Made by a program: the position numbers and the translations under genes. Positions 12,019 to 24,800 of a stretch of 64,000 nt of DNA are shown here, one piece after another. Origin of the DNA: Aptenodytes patagonicus (taxonomy: Eukaryota > Chordata > Aves > Sphenisciformes > Spheniscidae); assembly GCF_965638725.1 (NCBI RefSeq), contig NC_134950.1, forward strand, positions 24,146,932 through 24,210,931. Direction: 5' to 3'. Numbering within the stretch: the stretch's first letter is position 1; each line of letters begins with the position of its first letter. A model generated the notes under the pieces. It saw nothing but the letters and a program-made list of their open reading frames with translations. It did no database searches and was not told the origin of the DNA.

Positions 12019-12146
12019 GAAATCTAATCACCATGTCGTCTGCACTATTGCCTAAGCCACAAATGCGGCGCCTTTTGGCCAGGCGGATGAAGTTTCACCT
12101 GTTTGGGGCATTTTTTGTATCTGTGGGATGTGCAGCTTTGTACAAG
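12019..12146 (+). CDS. COX6C: COX6C exon 2, first coding exon (CDS 12033-12146)
   Basis: The acceptor CTCTTTTAG precedes 12019 and the donor TACAAG|GTGAGC follows 12146. The ATG at 12033 lies in a good context (ATCACC before it) and is the only start that gives the family N-terminus. It encodes residues 1-38, beginning M-S-S-A-L-L-P-K-P-Q. This matches the vertebrate COX6C pattern of a short N-terminal tail with the L-P-K-P and L-L-A-R-R motifs. Then comes most of the single transmembrane helix (about residues 21-41, hydrophobic with G and A). The intron after it is phase 0. There is no cleavable presequence, as is usual for this subunit. Confidence 0.95.
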
Positions 12147-13719
12147 GTGAGCTCTGTAGTCATTCAGTTATAAACTGGACTCAGTAGAGTGTTTTAAGAA
12201 TTCATAATATTTTTTTGTTGAGATTTGGTTGAGCTGTTCATCAGAAAGCTTTAGTAATGTGTTTTTGTAAGCATGTTTCCAGAACATAAATAAATCTTCC
12301 TAATCTTCATTTGAAGAAATGATATGAATAGCCTGATGCTTTAAGCTGTGATCAAGATCACACAATTCGTGACAACTTAACCTTGAGTTTCCTAGTCCTA
12401 GACTGCTCTTGATCATTCTCACGATTGATGTGCATTAACTCTAGATAGTCTGTGTAGCTCTCTGTCACTGTATGTGAGACTTGAGAGAGTTGTCAAAGTC
12501 TTATTTTATCTCTAGATTGATTTCAGAAAACTTGTTCATAAGCAATTTGGAAAACCCATCCTTCACACTGAAGATATCAGCGTGGGGAAGGCTAGTATGT
12601 TCCTTTTATCCTTTCTTTTAAAGTTTCACGTGGAAATGGAGCATTACCTTTCAAAAAAAACCCCACTTACAGATTGGAGTTTGTTTTTTGTGGTCCTTAA
12701 GAGTCTTCTGACAAAGATAAGAGTGGTAGTTGTTCTTGAGTGCCTTTACTGAATAATTCTTGGATCTCATACACAAAGCAAGCAACACAGTTTGAATTAC
12801 TGTGGAAGGACTGGATCTTGGTTTGCCCATTGAACTCATTCATACACTATTTGCAGCATTTGAATACTCAGGAAGCTGTTGATAAAAGTGACTAGAAATT
12901 AAGTTAATTTCAGGTTGTTCATCACAAAAATACCACAGTCGACTTAAACTTCTCAGAGATCAACAAATATCTATTAGAAACAACAAGCTTGCACAGTTAA
13001 AGCTCAACATCTATTTAACACGTCTGTAGGCAAGCTTGTTTGTGGTCAGACTTACAATATAATTTTTTTAGTAGTCTATGGTTTTATACCTTATTTGGCA
13101 CCCCCACGTTAATACACTAGTAAGGCAGCAGACCATATCTAGAACAAGTAACATGGATCTTGTTCAACAAACCCATCTTGGGCTTTCCTTCACATTTTGG
13201 GGGGCTTTTTGAGCATATCCCTGTGCTTCACATGAATGAGTATCCAAGGAGTCAGGATTATGCCTTTTTATGTCAGTGAGCTGTAAGAGTAGCTTGGCAG
13301 TCTTGTAAAATTTTACCAGACTTCTGTAGTTGACCTACAGTGTAGCTCAAATGTAATATATTGTTTTAGGATGCCATTTTATCTGGAATTATAGTTTTGC
13401 AGCTGCCCACAGGCACAAAACTTGCCATAATGGCATGTTTTACATATAAAACTATTAGCAGGGAGGGCATTGGACATTTGAGCGTCAATATAGGTGGAGT
13501 GTTTCTGGATCTTAAAAGTGTAATGTGCTATCTTATAATGGGCTTTCTTTTTAAGGTTTCACTTCAGACATTTGTTTTCCTGACCAATGGTCAGGTAGCC
13601 TGAACTGTGGATTTGAACAGGAGCAAAGTAATATTTTACTAATTTGAGCTAAAGGCTTTATAGACTAATATCCACTAGTACAAATCATAGCACTAATAGA
13701 AAAAAAACTCTGTTCGTAA

Positions 13720-13897
<178 letters not shown>

Positions 13898-14722
13898 GTA
13901 ATAAGCGACTCTGCATTAGAACAAGAGTAACTGAGATTATTTCAGTGAAACATTATGCTTCTATTTGGAGTTTCTTCGTTTTTGATCAAATAGAAAGGTG
14001 CTCCCAAAGAAAAGGATACAGATTGCACTCGAGAGACCTCCGGGTAATAAAACCGAAGAAATACGGGAACTGGGGAGTGGGGAGTAAGGGTGGAATAGAA
14101 AGCTCCTGAATACCTTCTGGTTTATTTGTTTAACCTGTGTGATATAGGAGGCTTGCACAGAGTGACGCAGCCATGGAGAGGAGACAAAGCTCTTGCATTA
14201 AACGATAAGACTTGCCTGATACCACTGTTATACTGATGCTGTCACATCTTGAACTATAGATAGCTTCGGGCTATCTATATCTACTACTTACGTACTTGTG
14301 GTGGTACAGTGAATGAGAAGATGGAGAGGCTGTTTCTCTCTCATAGCATGCATCTTAATGTAAGAAACAGAGACAGCTTCCACACATCCTTTTGTCTTTT
14401 GAAGTTGGTGAGAGGGGGAAGATAACTAGTCATGAGGGGAAACATATTTAAATACATACATATATATAAAAAAATCGCAGTGGCATACAGCTCTGCGTAC
14501 TAATATTCAGATCTTTGCCATACTGAATTAAGCTTGAATAGAACTTTTTTCATGATACTATTTTCCTAGCACTTAACATTGCCTTTTGTTTGAAGACTAC
14601 CAAACTTTGTTCTGCCTTACTTGTTGTCATAACACCAGGAAGAAAAAGTCTTGATTTCAACCTTGTCGTAGTTATTAATAAGCACACTCACTAAACTGCA
14701 CAAGCTCATGATGTGACAACTC

Positions 14723-14728
14723 AATAAA
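14723..14728 (+). terminator. Possible alternative poly(A) signal in COX6C intron 3
   Basis: An AATAAA hexamer about 830 bases downstream of exon 3. If exon 3 is read through rather than spliced, it would end a longer 3' UTR form. A U-rich stretch follows. There is no direct support, and hexamers occur often by chance in AT-rich introns. Confidence 0.25.
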
Positions 14729-16630
14729 GAATTCCTCCCTCTTTCTTGATCCAAATGTCTTATATTGAGTTCTCTGCTTCTCTTAAAATGACTTCAAACT
14801 AATCTAGAATGATAGCTTTTTCATTCTTTTGGAATGTTTTCATATTGTGATCATTACATGATAATCTGTGGCTCTAATTATCCCGGCCAGCTGGATTTTC
14901 TCAGCCTGTTTGCGTAAAGCAGCAAGATTGAATAAAAGATTTGTACTTAACACTATTAATACTAAATTCTGTTGTGTGACAATCTACAACTATCTGGTTT
15001 CTGTGTAACACAATTACATGGAAAAAGCAGAGCTCCAGCTCTTCTAACAAATTTAAAAAGAAAAAAAGAAAAAAAAATGTGGTGGTCCCTTTGGTTGTTT
15101 TTTTTTGTGAGAGGCGGAAACTTCTGTTCTTTAGCTATGACTGCAACAAAGATAAATAATGAAATGATAAATTTACCTGGTTTTAATCTTGGTAATTCTG
15201 CCTCTGGTTTGGTCCTATTGCTAATATATAGGCACTTTTAAACTTTCTTAGACACTGGAATTGCATTCTTTAGTCAGGTGGCCTTCATCAGAGTATTCTG
15301 AAAGGCCATCTGGTGATAAAATCATTTGAAACAAACACTGTCAACAAGGATGCATGTTGAATATTTAATTGGAATCATGAGCAGGATTTTTTTCAGTGCA
15401 AATAAAGCCCCACTCTCAGCTAGCTTATGTTCCCATTTGCAGCTTAAAAAAAAAAAAAAGAAAAGCTGCACATTGTGTGCACCTGTTAAAATTAAATGTT
15501 TCCTAAATACTTCTTCCATTCCTTAATTATACCAGCTCAAAAGAAATTGTGAAAGACAAATCTTTATATGTGATTTTGTTTGAATTGCTGATACTTCTTA
15601 TTCCTTAGCCTACTTATGTAAGAACTGATATTTTTCACGCCTTCATAGTAGAAAGAGGTTGGTTTTTTTGTGCCTGCACATGAATACATAAGTAGAAGAA
15701 GGGGAAAACACCACCAATGTTCTGGAAAGACTGTGACAAGGACAAGTACACAGAACAGATGGAAGATGTTTTCATTTGCCTCAGTAGTTAAATCTTAGCT
15801 GTGGAAGTTGGATGGAGGTTGAATTTGATGCTTTTTTTGGTATAGTTACCTAAAGGGTACAGTGGTCATGCATGCTCTACATCTCCCATTTTATTGGAAT
15901 ATATTCTGTATCTGGCAGTAAATACAGTGGTTTAACCTCATTGAATACTCACTCCGGAATCAGTACTTAGCCCCAAAATTGAGGAAAGGGAGGAGAATTC
16001 ATGAGTTAGGCGTTAGCTTGGCACTCTGCACCGAGTTTGTTCCTTCTGGGCATGTCTACTTGGTATGGACTTTGTGTGGTGATACTGGTAATGGAAACTG
16101 AGCACAAGTATAAATTTGAGGAGTATCCTACCTCCGCAGTGTGCTCAGTAGGAGAATAAAGGGGCAAGCTAAGAGTTCGGTGCTAACCACTTGCATGACT
16201 CTTGTCATGGAGCACAGCTGGTCCTGGATTGTGTTCAATATAATGTGGAGAAGCAATTTGAATTTGGTTTTCTTCCTTCCTTGGTAGCTTGCCTACACCA
16301 CTTGTTTCCTCTCTGGCTCCTATCTGAAAGCTGCATTCCTTTCTCTTTCAGGCCCTTAGCAAGATTGATTCAGTTATCAGTGCAGCATGTATAGTGAATC
16401 TGATGTGCTGTGCAGCATTGTTCCAGCTCTTGATTTGTTCCATGTTTCACTTCTGTTTGCCACATGAAGGGTGTGTGAATCTTAAACCATCAGGAAATAA
16501 CAGGGGGAATTCCTCTAGACTAAACCACCACATAAACGTTTCTCTCTATTGCTTTGCATTCATACATAGTAATAAGTTTACTTAGAGCATGAAGTTTGTC
16601 CCACATAATATTTTTTTTTTTATCTTGCAG

Positions 16631-16760
16631 ATCCCCTTCAGTCTAAGGAGACTTGACGACCGAACCTTATTTGTTCACTGAATTGTAAAGTGTAACGCAC
16701 TTCAGTGCATGGCACGCTCTAATGTAACTCAGTAAATAAAATACATATGTCAGTGGCGCT
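16631..16760 (+). other. COX6C: COX6C exon 4 (3' UTR exon)
   Basis: A long T-run followed by ATCTTGCAG gives a strong acceptor at 16630/16631. About 105 bases later an AATAAA (16735-16740) is followed by GT/T-rich sequence. The segment contains a TTCACTGAATTGTAAAGTGT-like stretch similar to what I remember of mammalian COX6C 3' UTRs. It is non-coding, and the cleavage point is approximate. Confidence 0.75.
16735..16740 (+). terminator. COX6C: COX6C poly(A) signal AATAAA
   Basis: Canonical hexamer at the expected place in the terminal exon, with a GT-rich downstream element within about 30 bases. Confidence 0.75.
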
Positions 16761-19699
16761 TGGTTGTCTTCATTAATGTTGAAATGTTTAAATGCTCAGA
16801 TGCTGGGAAGAGCGGTGGAAAGTCTTCATAAATTGCTCAAGGTGACTAAGTCTAGTTTTCTTTCCCCCAGGAATTATTTGCATCTCTCTCTTGGCCAAGT
16901 TCCACATTTGATAAGAAAAGTATATCCCTAAGCAGTTACCGCAAGGTTGTCCCAGCTGCTGATGGGAATACGCAAGAGGATAGTTGTTGCAGGAAAGGAG
17001 AGGCTGGATTTCTGGAAGGATCTGTGTTACCTCTGTCTTCACAAGGTGAACTGACCTTGAGATGAGAGAATTTGGAGAGGAATTCTGGAAGTATACTAGC
17101 CAACCTTCCTATTTTTTTCTGCTGCCGTGACTATATTGCCTTCCTTACAGCAGCAAACCGTTACATCAAGACTTGTAAACTGTGCAAAAGCCCACTCTAT
17201 GTGGTGTGTTACTCTAATTGGGAAATGACTCTAAACAGCAGGTATGTTCACAGATATCTGATGTACAAGGGGAAAGAGGGTAAAAGCAGACAAAATAAGA
17301 AATACTTATTTTAGGGTATTATGGTAATGAAAATCTTTGCATGCTGCTTCTAGATGTGTATCATCTCCTTTTTAATATCTGGAAATAGTCAGCTAAGCAT
17401 AGTTTTGATCTTGGACTACATTCTGTGTAGTCCGAGACCCGATGCTTTATCTTCTGCCACAATACCCATCATGTGGAACATGCTTCGTGCATTGCCTGTT
17501 GCTGAGGTTGAAGAGGGAACTGGGACCGTAGCTCTTGATTGCTGAATGTGGGTACTAGGAGAGGAGTCAAAGCTGATGATTGTGTGAAAGGAGGGAAGGC
17601 TTTGTATGAAGCAGCATGACAAATTGAGCCATCTGTGTTGTATTTGAAGGTCTTCAGTTCAAATCCTGTTGGGAGTAACTCATTATTTTAAATGGATCAT
17701 TAACTACTTAACACTTAATAGGTATCCGTGAGCAACATTTGGACTAATGAAAGCACTTAAAAGTAATGTATTTGATCCAGCACACTATTACAGAGCAACA
17801 TGGGATTGTCTTTAAACTTTCCATGCAGGCAGTGCTTCCTTTAAGCAAAGAAAGAATTTGACATTAGTGGTGCAGGGGAAACCATCTAGTAATCAAAATA
17901 CCCCGCTCTTATAAATGTAAACCAGAGCTTAACAATAGCAAATGATACCCATTTATCTTCCCGATGTACAGTATAAACACTGTATGCCATTAAGTACTGA
18001 CTAACATTTTCTCAGGCATGTCTGCAGGTTTAAATAGCCGGGGTCTTTAGTCATACTGACAGCTTCAGAGGCAAAGAAACTTGCTACTGCCAGGTGCGCA
18101 GGCTAATAGACCTGACTTCCCTTGCAGCTCTTTTCAGTTGCTATGAATTAATTTACTTTTAAATTCTAAGTTTCTTCTAAACCGTTATAGCCAACAGAAG
18201 TTATTGTTGTAGTCTGTTCCTTCAGTTACCAGCATGTGTTGATCTAAAGAAATGAGAGTTTTGTGACTGAAGATGATAGCTTTTTGACCATACAGCAGAG
18301 CTCAAAGATGTCTGGCTAAACATATTCAACAACGACAAAGGCAGGCGAGCTCTTTTATGTCTGTGCTTTGAGAGTCTGCAGGTTATAATTGTTGCTTTCT
18401 GTATATGTGGTTTCACAATGGATGCAAAGCGAGTACTTCCTTTCAGCAGGCAATGCCAACCAACTCATAGCTCGCTTTCCACTGGCGTGGGAAGGGAGGG
18501 CAAAGCTGGGTGCCTGAAGTAGGAGTAGACAGAAGAGCTAACCTCCTTGTCTGAAACCAGCACCAACCCATCAATTTTCTTTTTTTTTTTTTTCTTGCTT
18601 TCTTTTTGCCTTTGCCAGCAGGAGTTTGGCTAATCCTAGCTTACAAACAATTGGGAGTGGGGCTTTTAGCATAGTACGAGGAGGACCTATGTGAGTTAGA
18701 CCCTAATCAGCTGCTTGCTACATGGCCTGGCATGCCGTTTCTAGGAGATGCAGAGCTGAAAAACATGCTTGTCAGCTCTGAGACCATCCCAACTGTCTGT
18801 GAAGGTTTTTGCTATATTTATATACGAAATAATACATAAAAAGGAATTGTTTGACCTAAACTACTTTGGGAAAGGTCTTGCCGTGTATAAGCCTGACAAT
18901 GCCTTCAAATTTTTGGCTGGCTTACTTTATTCTCGAGTGTTTGAAGAATGATTGATTGTTCTGGAAGCAAACGAAAAAGATGATAGATTTGAAGTTGTGA
19001 GCTCTCCAGGTCTAAAGAGCATTACGAGAGTAGGCATGTTTTAAGAGTACACATTGGAGTGCTTTAGCAGCTAAGTACAGGCAGCTGCTCTCTGGACAAC
19101 TTTGTTTTCATAGTTCACACAGCTCATATGTAGGAGAGGCTGATTTATATGCCGTCTCCACACATGTTTCCATACATGTGGTCAGAAGGGGGAGAAAGAA
19201 CCTGCCTAATGCAGTAAAGATGCTAGCTTAAGTCACTGAAGAAGAGTGTAATTTAAGCAAATGTTTATTCCAGGAGAATATCATTCAGGAAAAACACAAA
19301 TGTATCTATCTTAAACAATGGCTGCAATCTACAAACTTTTAGAAATGAAACTGCTACATTCCCTCACTTTTTAGAGGTGTGTTTGCATCCTCTTGGCTGG
19401 TTTGTGTACTACATAAATAATGAACAGATTAGTCTAATTCAAATGGTGACTGCAGTGCTGTTTCGATTCAGTCACAAAAGCATAAAACTTTTCAGCACGT
19501 GTTTTTTGGCAAGGTAATTGTTGGGTTTTTTTACTTCCAAAGTATTGTCATGATCGATTGCATTTTCTGGTACATGACGAAGTCCAGTGACCAGCTGGAA
19601 TCTAATGGGGTCTGCATGAAGCTTGTATGCCTGTCTTGTCATTGTTCTACACAGTGACCTGTTCATTCCCTTGTAACTGAATGACCAAATAGCTCACAA
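16761..19699. other. Intergenic spacer between convergent COX6C and VPS13B
   Basis: About 2.9 kb with no recognised gene. Short open frames on both strands lack coding character. A GTTCAAATCC-like B-box at about 17656 has no matching A-box or cloverleaf. A T-rich run lies near 18580-18593. Confidence 0.6.
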
Positions 19700-19721
19700 A
19701 AACAAGTATTATAGGAATAGC

Positions 19722-19727
19722 TTTATT
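19722..19727 (-). terminator. VPS13B: Likely VPS13B poly(A) signal
   Basis: TTTATT on the + strand reads AATAAA on the - strand, about 1.83 kb after the VPS13B stop. This is close to the length of the human 3' UTR as I remember it (just under 2 kb). An alternative hexamer at 20141-20146 would give a 1.4-kb UTR. The choice needs transcript ends. Confidence 0.5.
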
Positions 19728-21103
19728 ATTATCTTTAAACAATCTCATTATATTACAATTTATCCACCAATATGCAAAATTAGAAGTATTAAACTATTTC
19801 CATAAAATATTCAGGAATGAAGCATATGTGTGTATATATATATACATTTTTTAAATAGTGTTATTTAAACAATGACTAAGTTATTAAATCACTCTATGAA
19901 ATGTTGATAACGAATGGGCTTATTTCACAGTCAGAAAAGGACAATGCGGATCCCAGGCTTCTGTATTTTCAGTACACAAGAGACACAGCTTTTAGAAATA
20001 CCTTTTAACAAAACAGAACTCACGAGAAAAACATTGCAGTTACTACATTCTTATTTACTGTGCATTTGGTCATATCAAGTATGCATAGAAGTCATTAACT
20101 ATAAAGCATATGTATCATCTGCTCCAAACGATGATCAGCTTTTATTCCAGTTCTTGTCTTCAATTCCGGCCATGTTCAGGAATCCCCAGACAAAATTCAT
20201 GTCCGTAAGTACATAGAAAAGGGGAGATAAGTAACACGCATAGTTGAAAAGCAATTAATTAAGCTTTTGGTTTTTAAAATAAAACTGCCATAGCCAGATT
20301 GGGTTTATAAAGTAATCTAACTGCTCAGAGACAGTGATTTCTTGTCTACTACAAACTGTAAAACCTCTGAAAAATAAGACACTTCTTAGAAAGCTCATTT
20401 GTCTTGATGTGTTTATCATCATACTCATAAGTGTACTGTGATGGCATCATTAACCATTAATGTAATCGGTGCCTGTGGGTCCATACTTTTCGATCAACTT
20501 GAAAAAAAAACAATCTCACTTTGCTTAGCACAAACATATTTGAAAGGTCATGTTTCTAAATATCCCTGGTTTTATCTGTTCAGAGATGACAAGCATAAAA
20601 TGAATTAGGGCTTAACTGAGCACGTACAATGTAGTGGTGGCAGATCAGAAGTAAGCGAGACCCAACAAGGCTACACTTAGCACCTGCCCATCTATGTTAC
20701 ACTGAGCTTACAGCTTGTTGGTAGACTTTAAGGACACTAAGCTCTGTTTCTTAAATTTTTGAACTGCATGTTACTGGCTTCCAGCTAACGACCAGACAAT
20801 GCACAATGTCATATATACATTGAAAGTCCTTCTGAAAATTTGATGGTGGATAAAATAAAGTTTCTGTATACAGACAGTTTCAAAAATAAATTCATGTTCT
20901 AGTTCATGTTTTGTTCTCCAAACCACACAAAGGCACTAGTTTACATTAAAGACTAATGTCCTGCAAAACTTCAGTCAAATAAAGGAAGCTATTTTAAGGT
21001 TAAAGTGGTGCTAAAACCCAGCTGTCACTAGTAACTTAAAACAGCCACACTGGGTTTTTCAGATTTAGTGGGGGAAAATGTTTTGCCTCAGGATGTACAT
21101 GTT

Positions 21104-21127
21104 GGGGGGAGTGCGGGGGGGGGGGAG
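21104..21127 (+). repeat. G-run cluster, possible G-quadruplex
   Basis: A G6 run, then a short AGTGC spacer, then an uninterrupted G11 run, then AGG. On the + strand this can supply four G-tracts. The VPS13B mRNA (- strand) would carry the C-rich complement in its 3' UTR. Confidence 0.75.
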
Positions 21128-21560
21128 GCTCAGCCTTGAGCAAGTTTTTACAGCAGAGTTATAAACCTGGTTTATAGAAACAGAAACTGGCAGACCCTAA
21201 AATATGATATAGTAGGTATTGATACGCATTTTGTGTGTGTGTTGAAAATGTCTGTATGCACGCAATTTTTCCTTATTCTCTGATTTTTGGTTATTGAAAA
21301 GAAAAAGGATTTTGATTGAACTACAGTCCAAGGCTGTTCCTTTTCACTTTATGTGTTTGCTAGAACACTTTCCTTCCAGCACTAGTATTTTGGCTAGGGA
21401 GCGGGAATGTTGTCAAGATTAGAAAAGCTATCGGGCTTAACTTTGTTATCGTCTCCTACCTCCTCAAAAACTATACGCATCTCTACTTGATGCAGGTTAC
21501 TGCAGAGAAAGCATTACTTTCAAAACGGTAAGGTATTACTATACTCACCACAAATAATTA

Positions 21561-21806
21561 TTAATTAAAACCTTTCCTCAAGGCTTTATTTTTCACCATG
21601 GTGAATTTGCTAATGAACACTTGGGCAAAATTTGGATCAACTACATATTGGTATGTTTTCACTATAGTTGGAAGGTGTTCGGTAGCCACAGTTTGCAATG
21701 CTGGCACGGTCGTGGTGCTGGGAGCGAGGTGATAAGATGTCTTTGTGATGTACTCCACAAGGCGGTTGTATTGTTGTTCTGATAGTCTCTCTCTAGCTCC
21801 ATCTGC
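21561..21806 (-). CDS. VPS13B: VPS13B last coding exon
   Basis: The acceptor CTGATTTCAG is followed by frame-0 sequence A-D-G-A-R-E-R-L-S-E-Q-Q-Y-N-R-L-V-E-Y-I, ending K-A-L-R-K-G-F-N and TAA at 21561-21563. It encodes residues 1275-1355 of the visible part. The E-R-L-S-E-Q-Q-Y-N-R-L-V and F-T-M-V-K-N-K-A-L-R-K-G-F blocks are VPS13B signatures. The middle (residues after H-L-A-P-S) differs from human and is the variable part. Confidence 0.96.
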   Translation of the reverse strand, partial: ADGARERLSEQQYNRLVEYITKTSYHLAPSTTTVPALQTVATEHLPTIVKTYQYVVDPNFAQVFISKFTMVKNKALRKGFN

Positions 21807-24800
21807 CTGAAATCAGACAAGATAAAATAGTTACTGAGTAATTGACAGTAACTGAACTTACTAGTAAGGACAATAACTTCCACATTACTTTCTGTAGTTA
21901 AAAATCCTCCTCCCTGGGATCTTTCTTACAGTAGTTTAATGGATGTTTTAATCAGTGTTCTCCCATAGTTTAGCGCTTGGTGGATTAGTCCTCTCCTTTG
22001 CTCTTTTGGACACTTCTGAGAAGCTCTAACTCTGCCATAGAAAATTTAAGCAGTACCTTTTGAGAATTTCTGGGATGGACACCTTGGTCAAGAGCAGATC
22101 TTTACAACAGATCAACTCTTTGTAGACAGGAAAAGCATCTGAACCCCTTTTAGAAAAATGCCAGTAGCTCTTGGCAGTGCCTATCAGATAGCAATTCTAA
22201 TTAGCAAAAACATTCTTTCACAAAGTGCAATTAAAGACAGCCCATAGCTATATCTGGGCAGTTAAGTTTAAGTCTTTAACTTACTTGATTTAAAATAAAG
22301 ACTAGAAGCTACCTTTCAGGTGAATGTTCTATGACGGGATATATCCATCTGCTTCTGGTAACCAAAAAAGCCAGCCATTCTGGGTCAGAGGACCCACACA
22401 ATTACATTTTTTTATACAAAAGGGTTTTACTAAAAATGGTTTGGGCATGTCGTTTCTGGAGAAGAAATTAAGGTGTCTATGCAAACTGCCTTTTCCACCA
22501 CCAGGAGTTGGAAGGACTCCTCTGAAGAAATCCCTTTCTGCAGGCTGAAATATGTAGAGGTTCAAGGCTCTAGCAAGAGGGATGCAAGTAACCTACCTCT
22601 AGTGGAAAACAATACAGTAAAACAAATAGTCAACTGAGAGGTGGCATCTACCATATGGTTCCAACCAGAGAAAGTATTAGATGAAAAGCCATGGGCAAAC
22701 CTGGCTTTGGAAGATCAGTCTGCTGTGCCCTTTTTTTGAAGAAGAAATTGAAGATGACTATGACTAGCTTGAGAAGGGAAAGCATGCAAGCAGGCATCAA
22801 GCTAGTTGTATAGTTTCAAAAAAATCTATTTCAGAAATACCACCATGGATGCTACAGTGGTATCACTTGCAAAGTCATTCAGAATAGAAGTTATTTCCAA
22901 AATATGACAATGAACAAAAAGGCAGACGCTATCCTAGGGCTAGGCTTTGATGCTTCCTTATTTACACTTGGAGAACTGCTGACCAGTTTCATTTTTGTAG
23001 GGTTTAAAACGTCTGTCTTTGTTGGATGTCACGCTAAGGATTCAAAGACTGTTATCTTCTGACTGTCTTTCAAGGAGTTTTACATGTGCCTCACTAGATG
23101 TGATGATATTTTCAAACAGTGCCATTGGATTCAATTTAACACCCACGATCAATATCTTGTCACATCTCTGGACTGCGAGGCTCATTTTATAACAAACCGT
23201 TGCTTATTTGAAGAAAGAATTAATATGACTGATAGATAGTGACAGATGTCACATCCAAATCAAAACAGACCCCTCTGGTTTTTTTAGTATGCCTTTGGAG
23301 ATGGATTTGCTGCTCAGCAAGTAGAAACACTCCTGTTTTCAATCATCACCACAAAAATGCTAAAGGAAGCAGGCTCATGAACAAGCTCAGAAGCTCAAGG
23401 TTGGAGCCTATGCCTAGAAACAGCGGGAATGATGAAATGGGCAGAGGAGAGTGTGGTTTCCATGTGGTTTCCACCTTAAAGGGAGGGAAAAATCAGAAAG
23501 CAGACTGCTGCAGCAGACTCACGGCTAACAGTGGAGAGTGGTGTCTGAACCACATCTTCAGTCTGGTGGCACAGAAAAAGTATCTCAGCAGTCAGTCTGT
23601 TTTACCAGCTGAAAGGAGAGAAATACGCTAAAGTACCCCCTATGTAAACGAGATTTTAAGTTATGGGGTAAATCTTGCATGTAGGTGGCTCCACATTTTT
23701 TCCTGGTTTCTACTCCTGGGGAGATAAGCCCAGGGGAAGCCGGGTTGTAGTTCTGCCTCCACACTGACCAAAAGACCCAAGTTATCAAAGGAGATGGAAA
23801 GGGTGCTGGCATCCCACTCACCTACTCTCGTGAACCCATTCTTCATTCATCCCCAGGCTATATCCCACAGATACAGCATAATTATTCAGGAGGAAATATT
23901 AACTGCACTTGGATGGTCTTCCGAAGTAACTGGGACCCTACTTGCTTCCAGATGACTTAATCTGCAACCATCTGCTTTTCCAGCCAGTTTCAGTTTAGCT
24001 TATATTGTCAAGACAACAACAGAAACTTGGAATTGCTGTTATTCTACATTTTTTCCTAAACGGGACCTAACATTGTCACTAAGTGCCTTAGCCCACTGCT
24101 TTGAACAACTATAATGTTAATAGCCAGACCATTCAATGAATCAAAACTTAGTCAAGGGTTGCTTAATGCACCTGCTGGAGGAATCTCAAAGATATGTCCT
24201 TTCATGTTAGAAGACCATACTTTTGTGATAAGAGCTCCAGAATTTTTCTAAAATTCCTCCCATTACAGCTTATGAAGAATAAGCCTTCAGCAATTCTAAC
24301 TCTACAGTAGCTATAGCGCCTTTGTTGTGCAGTCCAGATGTGTATGTAGCACTGATGGGCTGCTTTGTGCACACTGACTAAGGAAATCCGGTTCCTTAGG
24401 GTTTTTTTCACTGCTTTGAAAAATCCAGAGACTGGTTTTCAGCTCCAGAGATGATAACATGTAGTACTATCATGTAAACCCTGTTGCAGATCATCACAAA
24501 GAAATTCTGGAATATCTGAAATTCCAGGGCCCTTCAATTTTTGCTGTCGTCTTGATGTTACGAGCTATACCAAGAGCAGCTGGAAGAGCAGGCCTTTTGA
24601 GTTTGATGTCTGTCTGGAAGCAAGCAGCGTCTCAATTACTTTGGAAGATAATCCAAGTACAATTAATGCTTCCCTTTCAATAACAACGTTGTCAGTGCCA
24701 GAGTTTTCAATAATCCATCCAGGCTATTCCTAGCCAGATGGATTAAGTTATATATTGTGGAGGCGAACAAGCCATCAGGCAAACCTATTGCTGAAGGAGT

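Larger units (their letters stand above)
19700..21560 (-). other. VPS13B: VPS13B 3' UTR (end approximate)
   Basis: Follows the TAA stop at 21561-21563 in the last exon. It is AT-rich on the whole but contains a C-rich block in the mRNA sense (G-runs on + at 21104-21127). It also holds a TA microsatellite at about 19828-19845. No introns are seen. Its right edge is certain; its left edge depends on which poly(A) signal is used. Confidence 0.6.

Noticed and set aside
17573..17670. tRNA-like B-box (GTTCAAATCC) in the spacer
   Set aside because: No matching A-box, and I could not draw acceptor or anticodon stems around it.
19914..20216. 100-codon open frame on + across the VPS13B 3' UTR
   Set aside because: Antisense to the UTR, with no promoter or family. 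Best explained as chance.
22324..22565. Overlapping 74- and 78-codon frames on both strands
   Set aside because: Mutual antisense overlap and no known domain; lies inside the last VPS13B intron.
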